From positions 1,086,725 through 1,145,170 of the forward strand of contig CP070812.1 in assembly GCA_020344015.1 (NCBI GenBank): 58,446 nucleotides of DNA, in the 5' to 3' direction. The position numbers were made by a program, and so were the translations under genes. Below are positions 17,655 to 25,333 of this stretch, piece by piece (the stretch's first letter is position 1; each line of letters opens with the position of its first letter). Source of the DNA: Gemmatimonadota bacterium (GTDB taxonomy: Bacteria; Gemmatimonadota; Gemmatimonadetes; Palauibacterales; KS3-K002). The notes below the pieces were generated by a model. The model searched no databases. It saw nothing but the letters and a program-made list of their open reading frames with translations, and was not told the DNA's origin.

Positions 17655-20600
17655 ATGAGAAACCCGTCCACTCCCGTGGACGCGGCGTATTCTATTATAG
17701 GACGCCGTGTCCGCTCGGCCCTCGCGGCCTCGGTCACCCTGGCGGCGGCGCTCGCCGTGCTGCCGGCGGCGGCGGCCGGTCAGTGGCCGAGCCAAACGCC
17801 GAACCCGCCACCCTACTACGCCATCACCAACGCCCGCATCGTCACCGTCTCCGGTCCCGTGATCGAAAACGGGACCGTGGTCATCGCCAACGGTCTGATC
17901 ACGGCGGTGGGGACGAACGTGACCGTGCCGCCGGAGGCGTGGGTGATCGACGGCGAGGGGCTGACCGTTTATCCCGGCCTGTTCGACGCGCTGACCGACA
18001 TCGGGATGCCGCAGCAACAGGGTGCCGGAGCGACCGGTGCCCGGGCGGCGGCGGCTCCTGCCGCCGCGGCGGCCGACGGACCGGAGGACCGGCCCGCTAC
18101 CTTTTCGTCGCGAGCGGCGGCCGGCGCCCTCGATACCGAAGACTCGCGGATCGAGAGCTGGCGCGAGGGCGGCTTCACCACCGTCATGACGATCCACTCC
18201 GACGGATTCGTGGCGGGGCAGGGCGCCGTGGTGGGTCTGGGTACCGGGCTGCCGGCGGAGATGGTCGTCCGGACACCGGCGGCGCTGCGGCTCAACCTCA
18301 GGGCGCCGCGCGGGACCCGCGGCTATCCCAGCTCGCTGTTCGCCGTGATCGCCTACCACAAGCAGCTCTTCATGGATGCCGCGCATCACGCCCGCGCCAG
18401 CGCTGCCGACCAGACGCGGCCCGCCGGGCTCGACCGGCCGGTCTACGACCCGACGCTCGAGCCACTGGGTCGGGCCGTCGCCGAGCGCTGGCCGGTGCTG
18501 ATCCCCGGTGACCAGCCGCGCGAGATCATCCGCGCCTTGACCCTCGGCTCAGAGATCGGCGTGCGGACGGTGGTCTACGGCGCGCAGCACGGCTATGCCG
18601 TGGCCGGCGAACTGGCGGCGGCCGGGGCACCGGTCCTGGTGAACCTCAAGTGGCCGGAGCGGACGCGCGACGCGGACCCCGAGGCTGAGGAGCAGCTCAG
18701 CTCGCTCCGCACGCGGGCCTGGGCGCCGTCGACACCGAAGGCGCTCCACGAGGCCGGCGTACCCTTCGCCTTCTACTCGGGCGGCGTCGCTTCGCCGCGC
18801 GACGTGCTGGAGCGCGTGCGCACCGCCATTGATGCCGGGCTGCCGCAGGACGCGGCCCTCCGAGCGCTGACACTCGGAGCCGCTGAGATCTACGGCGTCG
18901 CCGATCGGCTGGGGAGCGTCGAGCGCGGCAAGATCGCCAACCTGACGGTGACCGAAGGCGACATCTTCGACGAGGAGTCGAAGGTGAAGGTCGTCTTCGT
19001 CGATGGTCGCAAGTTCGAGAAACCCGAAGCGGAGAAGCCCACCGAGGCACCGACCGTCGACCTCACCGGCACCTGGACCCTTACCGTCGAGTCGCCTCGC
19101 GGGACCCAGGAGTCCACCGCCGAGCTCACGATGGCCGGAGACGGCGACCTGTCCGGCAGCGTCAGGAGCGCGCGCGGTGAGGGGAGCGTCAGCGAGGGCT
19201 GGGTGAGCGGTAACAGCTTCAGCTTCACCGTCGCCATGTCGATGGGCGGCCGCTCGATGGAAGCCGTCTACAGCGGCACGCTCGAAGGCGAGGAAATGGA
19301 GGGCAACCTCTTCATGGGCCGCTTCTCGCAGACGTTCACCGGTGCCAAGACCGCCGGCGCCGTCGTAGCCGCCGCCGAACCGGCGGAGGCAGAAGAGCCG
19401 GCCCCGGCCGCCGAGGAGCCTGCAGAGCCCGAAGAGGCCGCCGATGTCGCTCCCGCCGTCGGCGCCATGGCGACGATCGATTGGGACGCGCCGCCGCCCA
19501 CCTTGGTGATCCAGAACGCCACCGTCATGACCGTGAGCAACGGCACGCTCGAGAACGCCTCGATCGTCCTTCGTGACGGGCGGATCGCCGCCGTGGGGAC
19601 CGATGTCAGCGTTCCTCGCGGCGCCACGGTGATCGACGCGACGGGCAGGTACGTGACGCCCGGCATCATCGACGCTCATGCCCACGTCGGTTCGGATGCA
19701 ACGAATGAGGGGAGCATCGCCGTCTCATCGATGGTCCGCATCGAAGACGTCATCGACCCCTCCGACATCAACATATATAGAGAGGCGGCGGGCGGTGTGA
19801 CGACGTCTCACGTCCTGCACGGCAGCGCCAACCCAATCGGCGGGCAGAACGCCACCATCAAGCATCGCTGGGGCGAGGACGCCGAGGGGCTCATCTTCCA
19901 GGGCGCGCTACCGACCATCAAGTTCGCCCTCGGCGAGAACGTGAAGCGCTCGGGTCAGACGACTACGCCCGGTCAGCAGCGGCGCTACCCGGGGTCGCGC
20001 ATGGGTACGATGGACGTGATTCGTCAGGCGTTCGTCGACGCCCGGGAGTACAAGCGGGCCTGGGATGAATACGAGAACAGTCGCGATCGTAACGCTGTGC
20101 CGCCGGCCCGCGACCTCAAGCTCGAGCCGCTGGTCGAGGTGCTGGAGGGGACGCGCGTCGTCCACTGTCACAGCTACCGGTCGGACGAGACGCTGGCGAT
20201 GATTCGCATCGCTCAGGAGTTCGGTTTCACGATCGCCACGTTCATTCACGGACTCGAAGCCTATAAGCTGGCCGACGAGATCGCCGCCGCCGGCTTCGGA
20301 GTTTCCACCTTCTCCGACTGGTGGGCCTACAAGGTCGAGGCCTACGACGCGATCCCGTACAACTCCGCGATTCTCGCGCAGCGCGGTGTGCTCGTCTCCA
20401 TCAACTCCGACAGCCAGGAGGAAGCCCGCCACCTGAACCAGGAGGCCGCCAAGACGATGAAGTGGGGCGGCATGTCGGAGGACGAGGCGCTGGCGCTGGT
20501 CACGCTCAACGCGGCGATCCAGCTCGGGATCGACGACCGTGTCGGCTCTATCGAGATAGGTAAGGACGCCGACCTGGTGATCTGGGAGAACTATCCGCTG

Positions 20601-20732
20601 TCCGCCTACGCGAAGACTCTGACCACCATCGTCGACGGCCGCATCGTCTTCGACGTCGAGCGCGATGCCGAGCGGCAGGAGGTGATCGCCGCGGAGAAGG
20701 AAGCGCTCCAGACGTTAGTCAGTGGTCGTTAG
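17655..20732 (+). CDS. Exported double amidohydrolase: dead N-terminal and active-looking C-terminal domain
   Basis: 1025 residues with a signal peptide (SALAASVTLAAALAVLPAAAAG). Domain 1 (about residues 52-455) has the imidazolonepropionase-like fold signature TNARIVTVSGPVIENGTVVI...VYPGLFDALTDIG, but the metal-binding HxH is replaced by L113/D115. A beta-rich spacer (about 470-580) and an Ala/Glu/Pro linker follow. Domain 2 (about 610-1000) retains the metal ligands: PGIIDAHAHVG (H675, H677), VVHCHSYRSDETL, TFIHGLE and the late Asp in SINSDSQEEA. The family hydrolyses cyclic amides or peptides in the periplasm, substrate unknown. It forms an operon with the next amidohydrolase (43-bp gap). 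The dead domain may bind substrate or the partner protein. Confidence 0.88.
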   Translation: MRNPSTPVDAAYSIIGRRVRSALAASVTLAAALAVLPAAAAGQWPSQTPNPPPYYAITNARIVTVSGPVIENGTVVIANGLITAVGTNVTVPPEAWVIDGEGLTVYPGLFDALTDIGMPQQQGAGATGARAAAAPAAAAADGPEDRPATFSSRAAAGALDTEDSRIESWREGGFTTVMTIHSDGFVAGQGAVVGLGTGLPAEMVVRTPAALRLNLRAPRGTRGYPSSLFAVIAYHKQLFMDAAHHARASAADQTRPAGLDRPVYDPTLEPLGRAVAERWPVLIPGDQPREIIRALTLGSEIGVRTVVYGAQHGYAVAGELAAAGAPVLVNLKWPERTRDADPEAEEQLSSLRTRAWAPSTPKALHEAGVPFAFYSGGVASPRDVLERVRTAIDAGLPQDAALRALTLGAAEIYGVADRLGSVERGKIANLTVTEGDIFDEESKVKVVFVDGRKFEKPEAEKPTEAPTVDLTGTWTLTVESPRGTQESTAELTMAGDGDLSGSVRSARGEGSVSEGWVSGNSFSFTVAMSMGGRSMEAVYSGTLEGEEMEGNLFMGRFSQTFTGAKTAGAVVAAAEPAEAEEPAPAAEEPAEPEEAADVAPAVGAMATIDWDAPPPTLVIQNATVMTVSNGTLENASIVLRDGRIAAVGTDVSVPRGATVIDATGRYVTPGIIDAHAHVGSDATNEGSIAVSSMVRIEDVIDPSDINIYREAAGGVTTSHVLHGSANPIGGQNATIKHRWGEDAEGLIFQGALPTIKFALGENVKRSGQTTTPGQQRRYPGSRMGTMDVIRQAFVDAREYKRAWDEYENSRDRNAVPPARDLKLEPLVEVLEGTRVVHCHSYRSDETLAMIRIAQEFGFTIATFIHGLEAYKLADEIAAAGFGVSTFSDWWAYKVEAYDAIPYNSAILAQRGVLVSINSDSQEEARHLNQEAAKTMKWGGMSEDEALALVTLNAAIQLGIDDRVGSIEIGKDADLVIWENYPLSAYAKTLTTIVDGRIVFDVERDAERQEVIAAEKEALQTLVSGR

Positions 20733-20741
20733 TCGGTGGTC
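20714..20741 (+). repeat. Tandem 14-bp repeat overlapping a stop codon
   Basis: GTTAGTCAGTGGTC (20714-20727) is followed at once by GTTAGTCGGTGGTC (20728-20741), two copies with one mismatch. The first copy encodes the last residues of the double amidohydrolase, and the second supplies its TAG stop (20730-20732). Confidence 0.7.
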
Positions 20742-20775
20742 GGTGATTTTGAATAGCGAACGGAGGAGTGAGAAA

Positions 20776-22170
20776 GTGAATAGACAGAAAGGAAAGATGA
20801 CGAGCGGTGTCCCCATCGCCATCGCCATCGCCATCGCCATCGGCTTCTCGTCGGCGCGTACGGTGTCGGCGCAGCACGACCCGCGGGTCGAGTCGGCGCC
20901 GGCCTACGTGATCCAGGGTGCGACGATCCATACCGTGGCCGGCTCGACCATCGAGAATGGCTCGGTGGTGGTGAGCGGCGGAGTGATCGTGGAGGTGGGC
21001 GCGAGCGTAACGGTCCCGGCCGGTGCGTCGGTCATCGACGCGACGGGCCTCAACGTCTACCCCGGGATGGTGGACGCCTACAGCCGATTGGGTCTCACCG
21101 AGATCGGATCGGTCGCGGTAACCTCGGACGCGAGCGACCTCGGTAACTGGAACCCACACCTGCGCGCCTATGACGCGATCTGGCCGTCCAGCGAGCACAT
21201 CCCGGTGGCCCGGGCCAACGGGATTACCCACGCCCTCTCGGCGCCGGGCGGCGGCCGCGGCGGCGGCGCCGGGATCCCCGGGCAGGCGGCGCTCATCCAC
21301 CTCGACGGCTACACGGTCGAGGAGATGGCGATCAATCCGTCGTTCGGGATGATGATCGGTTGGCCTACGATCCAGACTCGCAGCTTCGACTTCGCCACCT
21401 TCCAGCGGATCGAGCGGCCGTACAACGAGGCGAAGCGTGAGTACGACGAGCGGATCCAGGAACTGGAGAGTTGGTTCCAGGCGGCGCAGCACTACAAGCA
21501 GGCCGTCGAGAACGGTGATCCCACGAAGTTCGATCGCGACCTGCAGCTCGAGCAGCTCTCCCGGACACTCGGTGGTGAACTGCCTGTCGTCGTCGGCGCC
21601 AACGACAAGCTGAGCATCGAGAGCGCCATCGAGTTCGCCGAGCGCTACGACCTGCGAATCATCATCGCCGGCGCGCGCAACGGCCGGAAAGCGAAAGAGC
21701 TCTTGGCGGAGAAAGGGATCCCTGTGATCCTCGGACCGACCCAGTCGCTACCCGCGAACGAGGACGACCCGTACCACTACCCGTTCTCGCTGGCCGGCGA
21801 GCTGTACGAAGCGGGCGTCAAGATCTGTTTCGGTACCTTCAACTCCTCCGCCTCGCGGACCCTACCCTACGAGGCGGCCAACGCCGTACCGTTCGGGCTG
21901 CCGTACGAAGAGGCGCTCAGGGCAGTGACGATCAACACCGCCGAGATATTCGGCGTCGCCGACCGGCTGGGCACGATCGAGACGGGCAAGTTGGGGAACC
22001 TGATGATCACCGACGGCGACCCGCTCGAGTACCAGACGCAGGTCGAGTACGTGTTCATCAACGGGATCCCGGTGGACCTGAACAACCGGCACCGACGCCT
22101 CTGGGAGTACTACAAGGCACGGCCGCAGCCGGAGACGCCTACGGTCACGACGCAGAGGAACGGAGGGTAG
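20776..22170 (+). CDS. Exported amidohydrolase-like protein lacking the HxH metal site
   Basis: I choose GTG 20776 (464 residues) because GGAGGAG (20762-20768) lies 7 nt upstream; ATG 20797 is an alternative and an upstream in-frame start (20722) has no support. The signal peptide has a run of Ile-Ala repeats encoded by tandem ATCGCC hexamers. The fold signature is clear (VIQGATIHTVAGSTIENGSVVV ... GLNVYPGMVDAYSRLGL ... VADRLGTIETGKLGNLMITDGDPL), but the HxH position reads Y102-S-R104 and other ligands are also absent, so metal-dependent hydrolysis is unlikely. It is the second gene of an operon with the double amidohydrolase. It may be a non-catalytic partner or binding protein. Confidence 0.82.
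   Translation: MNRQKGKMTSGVPIAIAIAIAIGFSSARTVSAQHDPRVESAPAYVIQGATIHTVAGSTIENGSVVVSGGVIVEVGASVTVPAGASVIDATGLNVYPGMVDAYSRLGLTEIGSVAVTSDASDLGNWNPHLRAYDAIWPSSEHIPVARANGITHALSAPGGGRGGGAGIPGQAALIHLDGYTVEEMAINPSFGMMIGWPTIQTRSFDFATFQRIERPYNEAKREYDERIQELESWFQAAQHYKQAVENGDPTKFDRDLQLEQLSRTLGGELPVVVGANDKLSIESAIEFAERYDLRIIIAGARNGRKAKELLAEKGIPVILGPTQSLPANEDDPYHYPFSLAGELYEAGVKICFGTFNSSASRTLPYEAANAVPFGLPYEEALRAVTINTAEIFGVADRLGTIETGKLGNLMITDGDPLEYQTQVEYVFINGIPVDLNNRHRRLWEYYKARPQPETPTVTTQRNGG
20815..20842 (+). repeat. In-frame ATCGCC hexanucleotide tandem repeat
   Basis: Four perfect ATCGCC units (20815-20838) and a partial fifth (ATCG) encode alternating Ile-Ala in the hydrophobic core of the signal peptide. 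Because the unit is two codons, slippage would lengthen or shorten the core without shifting frame. Confidence 0.8.
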
Positions 22171-22199
22171 TTGACAAACTGTTGAGACGATCGTGCTAC
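22171..22199 (+). promoter_or_regulatory. Possible promoter for the tRNA
   Basis: A perfect -35 hexamer TTGACA (22171-22176) is followed after 17 nt by TGCTAC (22194-22199), a poor -10; TACCGT 22197-22202 is an alternative at 20-nt spacing. It lies about 75 bp upstream of the tRNA and directly after the preceding stop codon. The -35 is convincing, the -10 is not. Confidence 0.35.
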
Positions 22200-22274
22200 C
22201 GTCTATGCGGTCTGTGAGGCCGCGCGGCGGGAGTCGTGGGCTTTCTGCCAGTTCCGTCACCTTGCAGTGAAGGT

Positions 22275-22358
22275 GCCCCCGTGGCGGAACTGGTACACGC
22301 GTCCACTTGCCGAGTGGATGACCGCAAGGTCGTGTGGGTTCGAATCACACCAGGGGCA
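22275..22358 (+). tRNA. Class II tRNA with GCC (glycine) anticodon on a leucine-type body
   Basis: The cloverleaf folds as follows: acceptor GCCCCCG (22275-22281) with CAGGGGC (22351-22357), one C-A mismatch; U8-G9; D-stem GCG/CGC with loop GAACTGGTACA; anticodon stem TCCAC (22302-22306) with GTGGA (22314-22318); seven-base loop TTGCCGA giving anticodon GCC at 22309-22311; long variable arm GACC-GCAA-GGTC (22320-22331); T-stem GTGGG (22334-22338) with CACAC (22346-22350), one G-A mismatch, and loop TTCGAAT. Discriminator A73 is 22358, and CCA is not encoded. The long variable arm, A73 and D-loop are leucine-type. Glycine tRNAs are class I with a short variable loop. It is either a degenerate paralogue or a specialised tRNA. 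Confidence 0.85.
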
Positions 22359-22395
22359 TGCCACCCAATAATGGGGTTCCGAGTGGTCCTGATTG

Positions 22396-22424
22396 TTGAC
22401 TCGCCGGTCCCGAGAGGTTACAGT
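22396..22424 (+). promoter_or_regulatory. Possible sigma-70-type promoter downstream of the tRNA
   Basis: TTGACT (22396-22401) and TACAGT (22419-22424) are separated by 17 nt, a good housekeeping-promoter match. The next feature downstream on this strand is the hairpin at 22464-22489, so a transcript from here would be only about 60 nt. No open reading frame begins here. Confidence 0.35.
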
Positions 22425-22463
22425 TAGAATACTCGGCAAGTGGAACCGATTCCGTCACGGAAA

Positions 22464-22489
22464 AAGCCCGGAGGACCTCCTCCGGGCTT
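22464..22489 (-). terminator. Intrinsic terminator, potentially bidirectional
   Basis: AAGCCCGGAGGA (22464-22475) pairs perfectly with TCCTCCGGGCTT (22478-22489), a 12-bp stem. On the minus strand it is followed by TTTTT (22465-22461), so it terminates the kinase gene. On the plus strand a TTTT lies a few bases on, so it may also end transcripts from the tRNA side. Confidence 0.85.
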
Positions 22490-22519
22490 GGCGTTTTGGC
22501 TCGCGAGGCGGCTGCGAGC

Positions 22520-25174
22520 CTACGGCGCATCCTCCATCAATTGCCGCAGCTCCTCGAACCAGTTGAGCACGACCACTAGGCGTGCCGATTCATCCTCCAC
22601 CGGCTTGATCATGACGAAACGGCCGCCGTCAGGGGTGACGTCGTAATTGCTGTGATACTGCCACGCCGAGTACGGTCCCTCGAACAATACTTCGCGGCTT
22701 TGCACCCTGAAGTCGGGGGTCGTCTCGACCGCTGCCGCCACGATAGCCTCGCCGCTACGATAGAACAGCTCGCGCCCGTCGCGTGACCAGACGGGCTCTG
22801 TGCCTCCATCGAGTGAGACCTGTCGCCTGCGGCCGGGCTCGGGGAAGCCGCTCACGTAGACCTCGTAGCGCCCCGACATGTCCGACGCATAGGCCAGCCA
22901 GCGGCCGTCGGGCGATATTTCAGGAGACTCTTCCTGGGACGGCAGCTGGAAGAAGGGCCGTGGAGCGCTTTCGCCGTCGAGCGTCAGGACCCAAATGTCT
23001 CTCTGGACGTTGGGGTCCTGTTCCCTGTAGAGCAGGTGTCGCCCATCGGGTGACCACGATTCGGGGTAGTTCCAGCGGCCGTTGGCCAGGAGTTGCTCGG
23101 TGGCGCCGCTTCCGTCCGACCGAATCCACGCGAGGTCGACCGAGTTGGGCGTCTCCGATGCGAAGGTCACCCGCTCTCCGTCTCGGGTCCATATCGGGTA
23201 GTAGTTGTGCCCTTCGAAGGTTAGCGGCACCATGGTTCCTTCCGCCATCTCGTAGATCCAAATCTGGCGGGTGGGTGGTACGCCGACGCCGATGGCCAGG
23301 CGCGTACCGTCCGGCGAAAAACGTGGGCTAACATAAAGGTCCAGTCCCTCGATCAACGGTACCTCGGCCCCACCCCGATCGACCAATACCACGGTCCGCG
23401 CCGCCGATGTCCCCCGCTGATACACGAGCGCTCCGCTGCGGGAAACGCTGAAATCTATGGTCCCGGTCGGTTTGACCATGATGTCGTCGACTAGCGACAC
23501 CGAGCTTCCCGCGGTCTGCAACCGCGCGGCATCGAACGGTACGCCCATCAGCACCCCGTCCGGACGCCCGTACACCACATGCCCGGTCTCGCAATAGCGG
23601 GGTGCCATGCCTTGGAACAGGTACGTCACCTCGCCGGTGTCCAGCGATAGCGCGGCGACCTGCGTCGCCTCGAGGTCGCCGGTCCCTATGGTGAAGAGCA
23701 CGGCGCGGCCTCCGGGCAGGAACTCGGGCCGGTTGTGTAGCAGCTCGCCGCGGTCCGAATTCAGCTCGGTCACGTGTTCGGGGTCTCCGCCCGCGACCGG
23801 CACGCGCCACAGTCCCGCGGTCGAACCGAAGATGATGACGTCATCGTCGCCCCAGGTCGCGCCCCGTGGCTCGGGGTACTCGACTATGGTCACGGGGGGG
23901 CCACCCGCCACGGGGACCTTCTTGAGTCCGCTCACCAGGCCGAACCCGACCCACTGACCATCCGGCGAAAAGAACGGGTCCTGCGCGCCTTCGGTGCCGG
24001 GCAGAAGCTGAGCCTCGACCTGATCGACGGGACGGAGGAAGAGCCCCTGGCCGCCCGCCCCTTCGCCGACGTAGGCGATGTTGGAGCCGTCGGGAGACAC
24101 CGCGAGGGCGTGGCGCTGGCCCGACCACGACTCGCGGGCCGGGAAGAGTATCTCGAAGCGAGCCAGCGATCGGTCCGGCGACGGCATCGGTCGCAGCCAT
24201 CCCCAGGCCGCTGCGCCGGCTAGCACGGCCAGACTCAGCGGTACCGCCCAGCGCAGCCATCTCCGTCCCGCGACGAAGCGCGTCCACCCGTCGACCTCGG
24301 CCGGAGCGACGAAGCCGGGCCACGTCTGCGCGGCGCTTCTGTCGGTGAGCGCCTCGGCGAACTCGGAAGCTGTGGCGAACCGATCCGCCGGCAGCTTTGC
24401 CAGCGCCCGATGTACCGCATACTCCACATGTCCTGGCACGGTCTTGCGCAGCTTCGAGATCCTGCGTGGCTCGTCGGTGATCACCTTCGCGATGATCGAC
24501 TGCGCCGTCGGTCCCGTGTGCGGCGGCTCGCCCAGCAACATCTCGTACACGACGCATCCAAGAGAGTAGAGATCGCTGCGTGCATCCAGGGTGCGTTCGC
24601 CCGCCGCTTGTTCTGGACTCATGTACTCGGGTGTCCCCAACGACAGACCCGTCTCGGTCAGACGCCGGCCGCCGGCTGCGCTCACCGCCAGCGCGATCCC
24701 GAAATCCGAAACGACCGGTTGCCCTTCGTGTAGCAGGATGTTCGCCGGCTTGATATCACGGTGGATGACGTCGCGCCGATGCGCGTAGTCCAACGCCTTC
24801 GCCACGGCGTCGGCTATCTCGATGCTCTCTTCGATGGAGAGTTGCTTCTCGCGCTCCAATCTCTCCTGTAGCGACTCGCCCTCCACGCACGGCATCACGT
24901 AATACAAGAGACCGTCCGCTTCGCCCGAATCGAACAGCGGCAGGATGTGGGGGTGTTGAAGGTTCGCCGTGACCTCGATCTCCTTGAGGAACCGCTCGGC
25001 GCCGAGGATCGCCGCCAACTCCGGGTGCAAGACTTTGATCGCGACTTTGCGGTTGTGGCGCGGATCGTGAGCCAGGTAGACCGTGGCCATGCCGCCTGCG
25101 CCCAGCTCGCGCTCGATCCTATAACGGTCGGCTAGCGCCGCCTGAAGCCGTTCGGGGATCGACTGGTCGGCCAT
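22520..25174 (-). CDS. Membrane Ser/Thr protein kinase with periplasmic TolB-like propeller
   Basis: 884 residues from ATG 25174 (MADQSIPERL), the usual N-terminus of this kinase class; a longer in-frame start at 25366 would overlap the divergent gene. The Hanks kinase domain (about 18-280) is complete: GAGGMATVY, K47, HRDIKPANILL with D140, DFG with D157, GTPEYMSPE. A single transmembrane helix lies at about 308-327. The rest is a WD40/TolB-like beta-propeller with FSPDGQWV, WSPDGRHL and WSRDGRELFYRSGE blades, predicted periplasmic. It ends VVVLNWFEELRQLMEDAP, nearly the same ending as the propeller protein at 30284-32323. It probably senses an envelope signal through the propeller and phosphorylates cytoplasmic targets (inference from architecture). 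Confidence 0.92.
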   Translation of the reverse strand: MADQSIPERLQAALADRYRIERELGAGGMATVYLAHDPRHNRKVAIKVLHPELAAILGAERFLKEIEVTANLQHPHILPLFDSGEADGLLYYVMPCVEGESLQERLEREKQLSIEESIEIADAVAKALDYAHRRDVIHRDIKPANILLHEGQPVVSDFGIALAVSAAGGRRLTETGLSLGTPEYMSPEQAAGERTLDARSDLYSLGCVVYEMLLGEPPHTGPTAQSIIAKVITDEPRRISKLRKTVPGHVEYAVHRALAKLPADRFATASEFAEALTDRSAAQTWPGFVAPAEVDGWTRFVAGRRWLRWAVPLSLAVLAGAAAWGWLRPMPSPDRSLARFEILFPARESWSGQRHALAVSPDGSNIAYVGEGAGGQGLFLRPVDQVEAQLLPGTEGAQDPFFSPDGQWVGFGLVSGLKKVPVAGGPPVTIVEYPEPRGATWGDDDVIIFGSTAGLWRVPVAGGDPEHVTELNSDRGELLHNRPEFLPGGRAVLFTIGTGDLEATQVAALSLDTGEVTYLFQGMAPRYCETGHVVYGRPDGVLMGVPFDAARLQTAGSSVSLVDDIMVKPTGTIDFSVSRSGALVYQRGTSAARTVVLVDRGGAEVPLIEGLDLYVSPRFSPDGTRLAIGVGVPPTRQIWIYEMAEGTMVPLTFEGHNYYPIWTRDGERVTFASETPNSVDLAWIRSDGSGATEQLLANGRWNYPESWSPDGRHLLYREQDPNVQRDIWVLTLDGESAPRPFFQLPSQEESPEISPDGRWLAYASDMSGRYEVYVSGFPEPGRRRQVSLDGGTEPVWSRDGRELFYRSGEAIVAAAVETTPDFRVQSREVLFEGPYSAWQYHSNYDVTPDGGRFVMIKPVEDESARLVVVLNWFEELRQLMEDAP

Positions 25175-25333
25175 GGCACAAATAGAACCCGGCAGCCCCT
25201 TTGCCTGCAAGGCGGACGGGTGGGGTGCTGTGCCGGTGGCAGGAGCGACCGGAGACGGTCGCTGGGTGTGCACGGGCCGCACATCGGTGTAGTTTGTCCA
25301 CTCATCCTTGGGCAACCTGATAGGAGTCAGGGC
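25175..25333. promoter_or_regulatory. Divergent intergenic region with inverted repeat
   Basis: This 159-bp gap separates the kinase (-) and the M20 dipeptidase (+), so it must hold both promoters. AGCGACC (25244-25250) and GGTCGCT (25257-25263) form a 7-bp inverted repeat with a 6-bp spacer, a candidate operator. No clear -35/-10 pair was found. Confidence 0.35.
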
